From Nitrospirota bacterium (GTDB taxonomy: Bacteria > Nitrospirota > Nitrospiria > Nitrospirales > UBA8639), in NCBI GenBank assembly GCA_003695915.1, contig RFGF01000099.1:1-64000 (forward strand): a stretch of 64,000 bases of DNA. Reading direction: 5' to 3'. The notes under the pieces are model-generated. The model had not been told where the DNA came from. It saw only the letters and a list, made by a program, of their open reading frames with translations, and did not search any database. Made by a program: the position numbers and the translations under genes. Shown piece by piece: positions 62,182-64,000 of the stretch (position 1 is its first letter; the number at the start of each line of letters is the position of its first letter).

Positions 62182-63303
62182 ATGGCGATTCGCGATCTCG
62201 TCAGCAGCCTCTTTTTAGTCGGATTTCAGGGCACGGACGTTTCTCCCCAACTAGCGAACTGGCTCGAAACGTATCGACCTGCAGGGTTCATCGTCTTTTC
62301 CCGAAACCTTGAAAATCCCGACCAAATTGCCCGCTTGACGGCCTCGCTGCAGACCTATGCAGACGAACATCCATTTCTGATCGCCATCGATCAGGAGGGG
62401 GGTCGCGTTTCGCGATTGCCACCTTCGTTTACGATCTTCCCCTCAGCGGCGTCTCTTGGCGCGTGCCAAGACCCGGACCTGGCTTACGAAGCCGCAGCGA
62501 CCACGGCCAAAGAGCTTCTTGCCGTGGGCATCAATATGAACATGGCTCCCGTTTTGGACGTCAATACCAATCCTGCCAATCCCATCATCGGAGACCGCGC
62601 GTTTGGTCATCACCCGGACCTCGTCAAGGCCATGGGCGTCGCTACGATGACCGGCCTTCAAGACCACGGCGTGATCGCGTGCGGCAAGCATTTTCCAGGA
62701 CATGGCGAGACGACCGCCGACTCCCATGTGGAACTGCCGACCGTGACAACGTCCCGGGCACGACTCGACTCCGTCGAACTTTCTCCCTTTCGCGATGCCA
62801 TCGACCGAGGCATTGCCGCGCTCATGACCGCTCATGTGCGGTATATGGCCCTGGACGCCGAACGTCCGGCGACGCTGTCCCCTTCCATTGTAACGGGACT
62901 TCTTCGAGAAACCTTGGGATTTACCGGGGTCATCGTCACGGACGACCTGGAAATGCAGGGAGTGCTGGACTGCCTCCTGATCGAGGAGGCGTCCGTGCTT
63001 GCTCTGAACGCAGGATGTGACATGCTTGTGATTTGCCACGATCCAGCCCGTCAGTCCCGTGCGATAGAGGCGGTCGTTCGCGCGGTCGAAGAAGGTCGGC
63101 TCTCGATAGACCGCATCATGGCCAGTCACGCCAGAATCACGGCTCTCAAACAACGGTTTCATCTCTCGCGATCCGCTCCTCCCGAGGGAATTACACAGAT
63201 CGTCGGGTCTTCGGCGCATCGCGCCCTCTGCGAGAAGATCCGACATTTGAGCGCATCGTTGATAGCTCAGGAGACGACAGACGCAAGACACGAGACGAGA
63301 TGA
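62182..63303 (+). CDS. nagZ: beta-N-acetylhexosaminidase (NagZ, GH3)
   Basis: 373 residues. 'IAIDQEGGRVSRLP' and 'NMNMAPVLDVNTNPANPIIG' mark the GH3 barrel; 'CGKHFPGHGETTADSHVELP' contains the NagZ loop with the catalytic Asp-His pair and 'IVTDDLEMQGV' the nucleophile Asp. It releases N-acetylglucosamine from muropeptides imported by AmpG. Seven bases after pepA. Confidence 0.94.
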   Translation: MAIRDLVSSLFLVGFQGTDVSPQLANWLETYRPAGFIVFSRNLENPDQIARLTASLQTYADEHPFLIAIDQEGGRVSRLPPSFTIFPSAASLGACQDPDLAYEAAATTAKELLAVGINMNMAPVLDVNTNPANPIIGDRAFGHHPDLVKAMGVATMTGLQDHGVIACGKHFPGHGETTADSHVELPTVTTSRARLDSVELSPFRDAIDRGIAALMTAHVRYMALDAERPATLSPSIVTGLLRETLGFTGVIVTDDLEMQGVLDCLLIEEASVLALNAGCDMLVICHDPARQSRAIEAVVRAVEEGRLSIDRIMASHARITALKQRFHLSRSAPPEGITQIVGSSAHRALCEKIRHLSASLIAQETTDARHETR

Positions 63304-63423
63304 GGCAGTCGGTTGAACCTTAGAGTTCGCCGCCTCACATCAACCGTGCTCACCGCTCCCATCGAGGACAGGTGAGCACCACATATAAAAAATAATATTG
63401 CATGGAGCAAGGAGAACAGCACG

Positions 63424-63825
63424 ATGGGCGTCAAAAAAGGTGATTTGATCGATGAACACAAACGTCATCCCGACGGTTGCGGCCTGGTCGTGAAAGTCAT
63501 GGGCGGGGGAGAGGGGTTTGAAAAAATAATTTGTTGTGGACACGAATTGACCGAGGAAGATGTCGTCCCGTCCCTTGGCCGCAGTCGTGGACGAAAAAAA
63601 GGCCATCTTCCCGTCGCGGTGATTCTCGATGAAAAAAAGTTGTATCCCGATTCCTGCGGATTGCGTGTCATGATCATCGATGGCGGTGCAGGATTTCAAG
63701 AAATCATTTGTTGCGGACATTCATTGACCATGAAAGCCATGCAAGATCTTCGCTATGGTCACATGCGTAATGCCCCTGATTCCTCGTCACCAGAGTCTCC
63801 GGCATCTCCGCACGGCAATGCCTGA
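63424..63825 (+). CDS. duplicated desulforedoxin-like protein
   Basis: 133 residues with AAGGAG upstream. Two repeats of about 40 residues, each with 'CGL..V.....GG.GF..IICCGH.LT': first at about 18-43, second at about 77-102. The CG...CCG pattern is that of desulforedoxin and the desulfoferrodoxin N-terminal iron site, but the first Cys of the CxxC pair is Pro ('HPDGC', 'YPDSC'), leaving three cysteines per repeat. A Ser/Pro-rich tail follows. Function unknown; metal binding is inferred. Confidence 0.7.
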   Translation: MGVKKGDLIDEHKRHPDGCGLVVKVMGGGEGFEKIICCGHELTEEDVVPSLGRSRGRKKGHLPVAVILDEKKLYPDSCGLRVMIIDGGAGFQEIICCGHSLTMKAMQDLRYGHMRNAPDSSSPESPASPHGNA

Positions 63826-64000
63826 ATGGACAAAACACCGCATGTTGGGGTGGACATCGGAATCGATCAAACAATGGGTCCGGTGGATGCAATGGCTCGA
63901 CCGCTGGGGATACATGACCGCCTGTCTCAGCTTTTTGCTGTTGGGGATGTTGGTGTTCGTGTACAGCTGGACCGAGTTCTTCCGGCATGCAGGCGAAGAG
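63818..64000 (+). CDS. membrane protein, N-terminal part (partial)
   Basis: 61 codons from an ATG overlapping the end of the previous gene; the gene runs off the right edge. A Trp-rich amphipathic start ('WVRWMQWLDRWGYM') is followed by one transmembrane helix (about 33-50). No family can be named from this piece. Overlap with the previous stop suggests coupling. Confidence 0.65.
   Translation, partial: MPEWTKHRMLGWTSESIKQWVRWMQWLDRWGYMTACLSFLLLGMLVFVYSWTEFFRHAGEE

Noticed and set aside
1-64000. CRISPR arrays, insertion sequences, prophage or rRNA genes
   Set aside because: Looked for repeat-spacer patterns, transposase or integrase motifs and rRNA sequence; none was found. The only direct repeats noticed are two short tandem pairs.

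Overview
The window reads as ordinary bacterial chromosome, rich in G+C, with tightly packed genes on both strands. I see no rRNA, CRISPR array, insertion sequence or phage gene. The best taxonomic clue is the respiratory complex I cluster at 42.1-55.9 kb. It has two nuoM genes in tandem and no nuoE or nuoF, an arrangement known from Nitrospira and a few other lineages (the '2M' complex I). With the split NHEJ genes, DUF3422, DUF3565 and a phosphoketolase, I infer a Nitrospira-like member of the Nitrospirota. This rests on gene content only.

Layout. 0-1.6 kb: end of tldD and all of tldE/pmbA. 1.6-4.9 kb (minus): an envelope-flavoured cluster (triple-BON protein, anchored FGE-sulfatase-fold protein, methyltransferase, His/Met-rich Spy/CpxP-like protein). 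4.9-6.7 kb (minus): a stand-alone LigD phosphoesterase domain behind an adenosine-specific kinase, a PEBP protein and a 56-residue protein. 6.8-11 kb (minus): an Mla/MCE lipid transport operon ending in a THEP1-type NTPase. 11.5-13.2 kb: a metallo-beta-lactamase-fold gene broken by two compensating frameshifts. 13.6-18.8 kb: AmrS-type radical SAM enzyme, RNA 3'-phosphate cyclase, endonuclease III, TtcA-like tRNA thiolase and MsrA. 19-26.7 kb: several proteins of unknown function, soluble transhydrogenase, an HDOD protein and a PIG-L deacetylase. 26.9-32 kb: a complete HlyD/ABC-2 exporter operon. 32.1-37 kb: galT, a TreT-like glycosyltransferase and phosphoketolase. 37.3-38.7 kb: an exported protein with a possible sigma-54 promoter, and an NTF2-fold protein. 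39-41.5 kb (minus): a ku-ligD(ligase)-pcm operon. 42.1-55.9 kb: nuoABCDGIJKLMMN. 56-64 kb: AmpG-like permease, DUF1295 protein, tRNA-Leu(GAG) with a clear promoter, HAD phosphatase, queE, pepA, nagZ, a duplicated desulforedoxin-like protein and the start of a membrane protein.

How the genes work together. The complex I cluster encodes a proton-pumping quinone reductase whose NADH-input module (NuoE, NuoF) is absent here. Ferredoxin, or reverse electron flow, is therefore a plausible partner. nuoH, an essential membrane subunit, is also missing from the slot between nuoG and nuoI. The second NuoM lacks the lysine normally found in transmembrane helix 7. Ku, a LigD ligase domain and a distant LigD phosphoesterase domain form a dispersed end-joining kit; a protein-repair methyltransferase follows the ligase. 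AmpG and NagZ point to peptidoglycan recycling. TreT-like transferase, GalT and phosphoketolase suggest handling of sugar nucleotides, trehalose and phosphoketose.

The most interesting signals, in my view, are the unusual complex I (missing nuoH, altered NuoM2, extended NuoL, extra cluster motifs in NuoG), the ku-ligD-pcm operon, the twice-frameshifted metallo-hydrolase and the duplicated desulforedoxin-like protein. All functions are assigned by reading motifs; no database search was possible.
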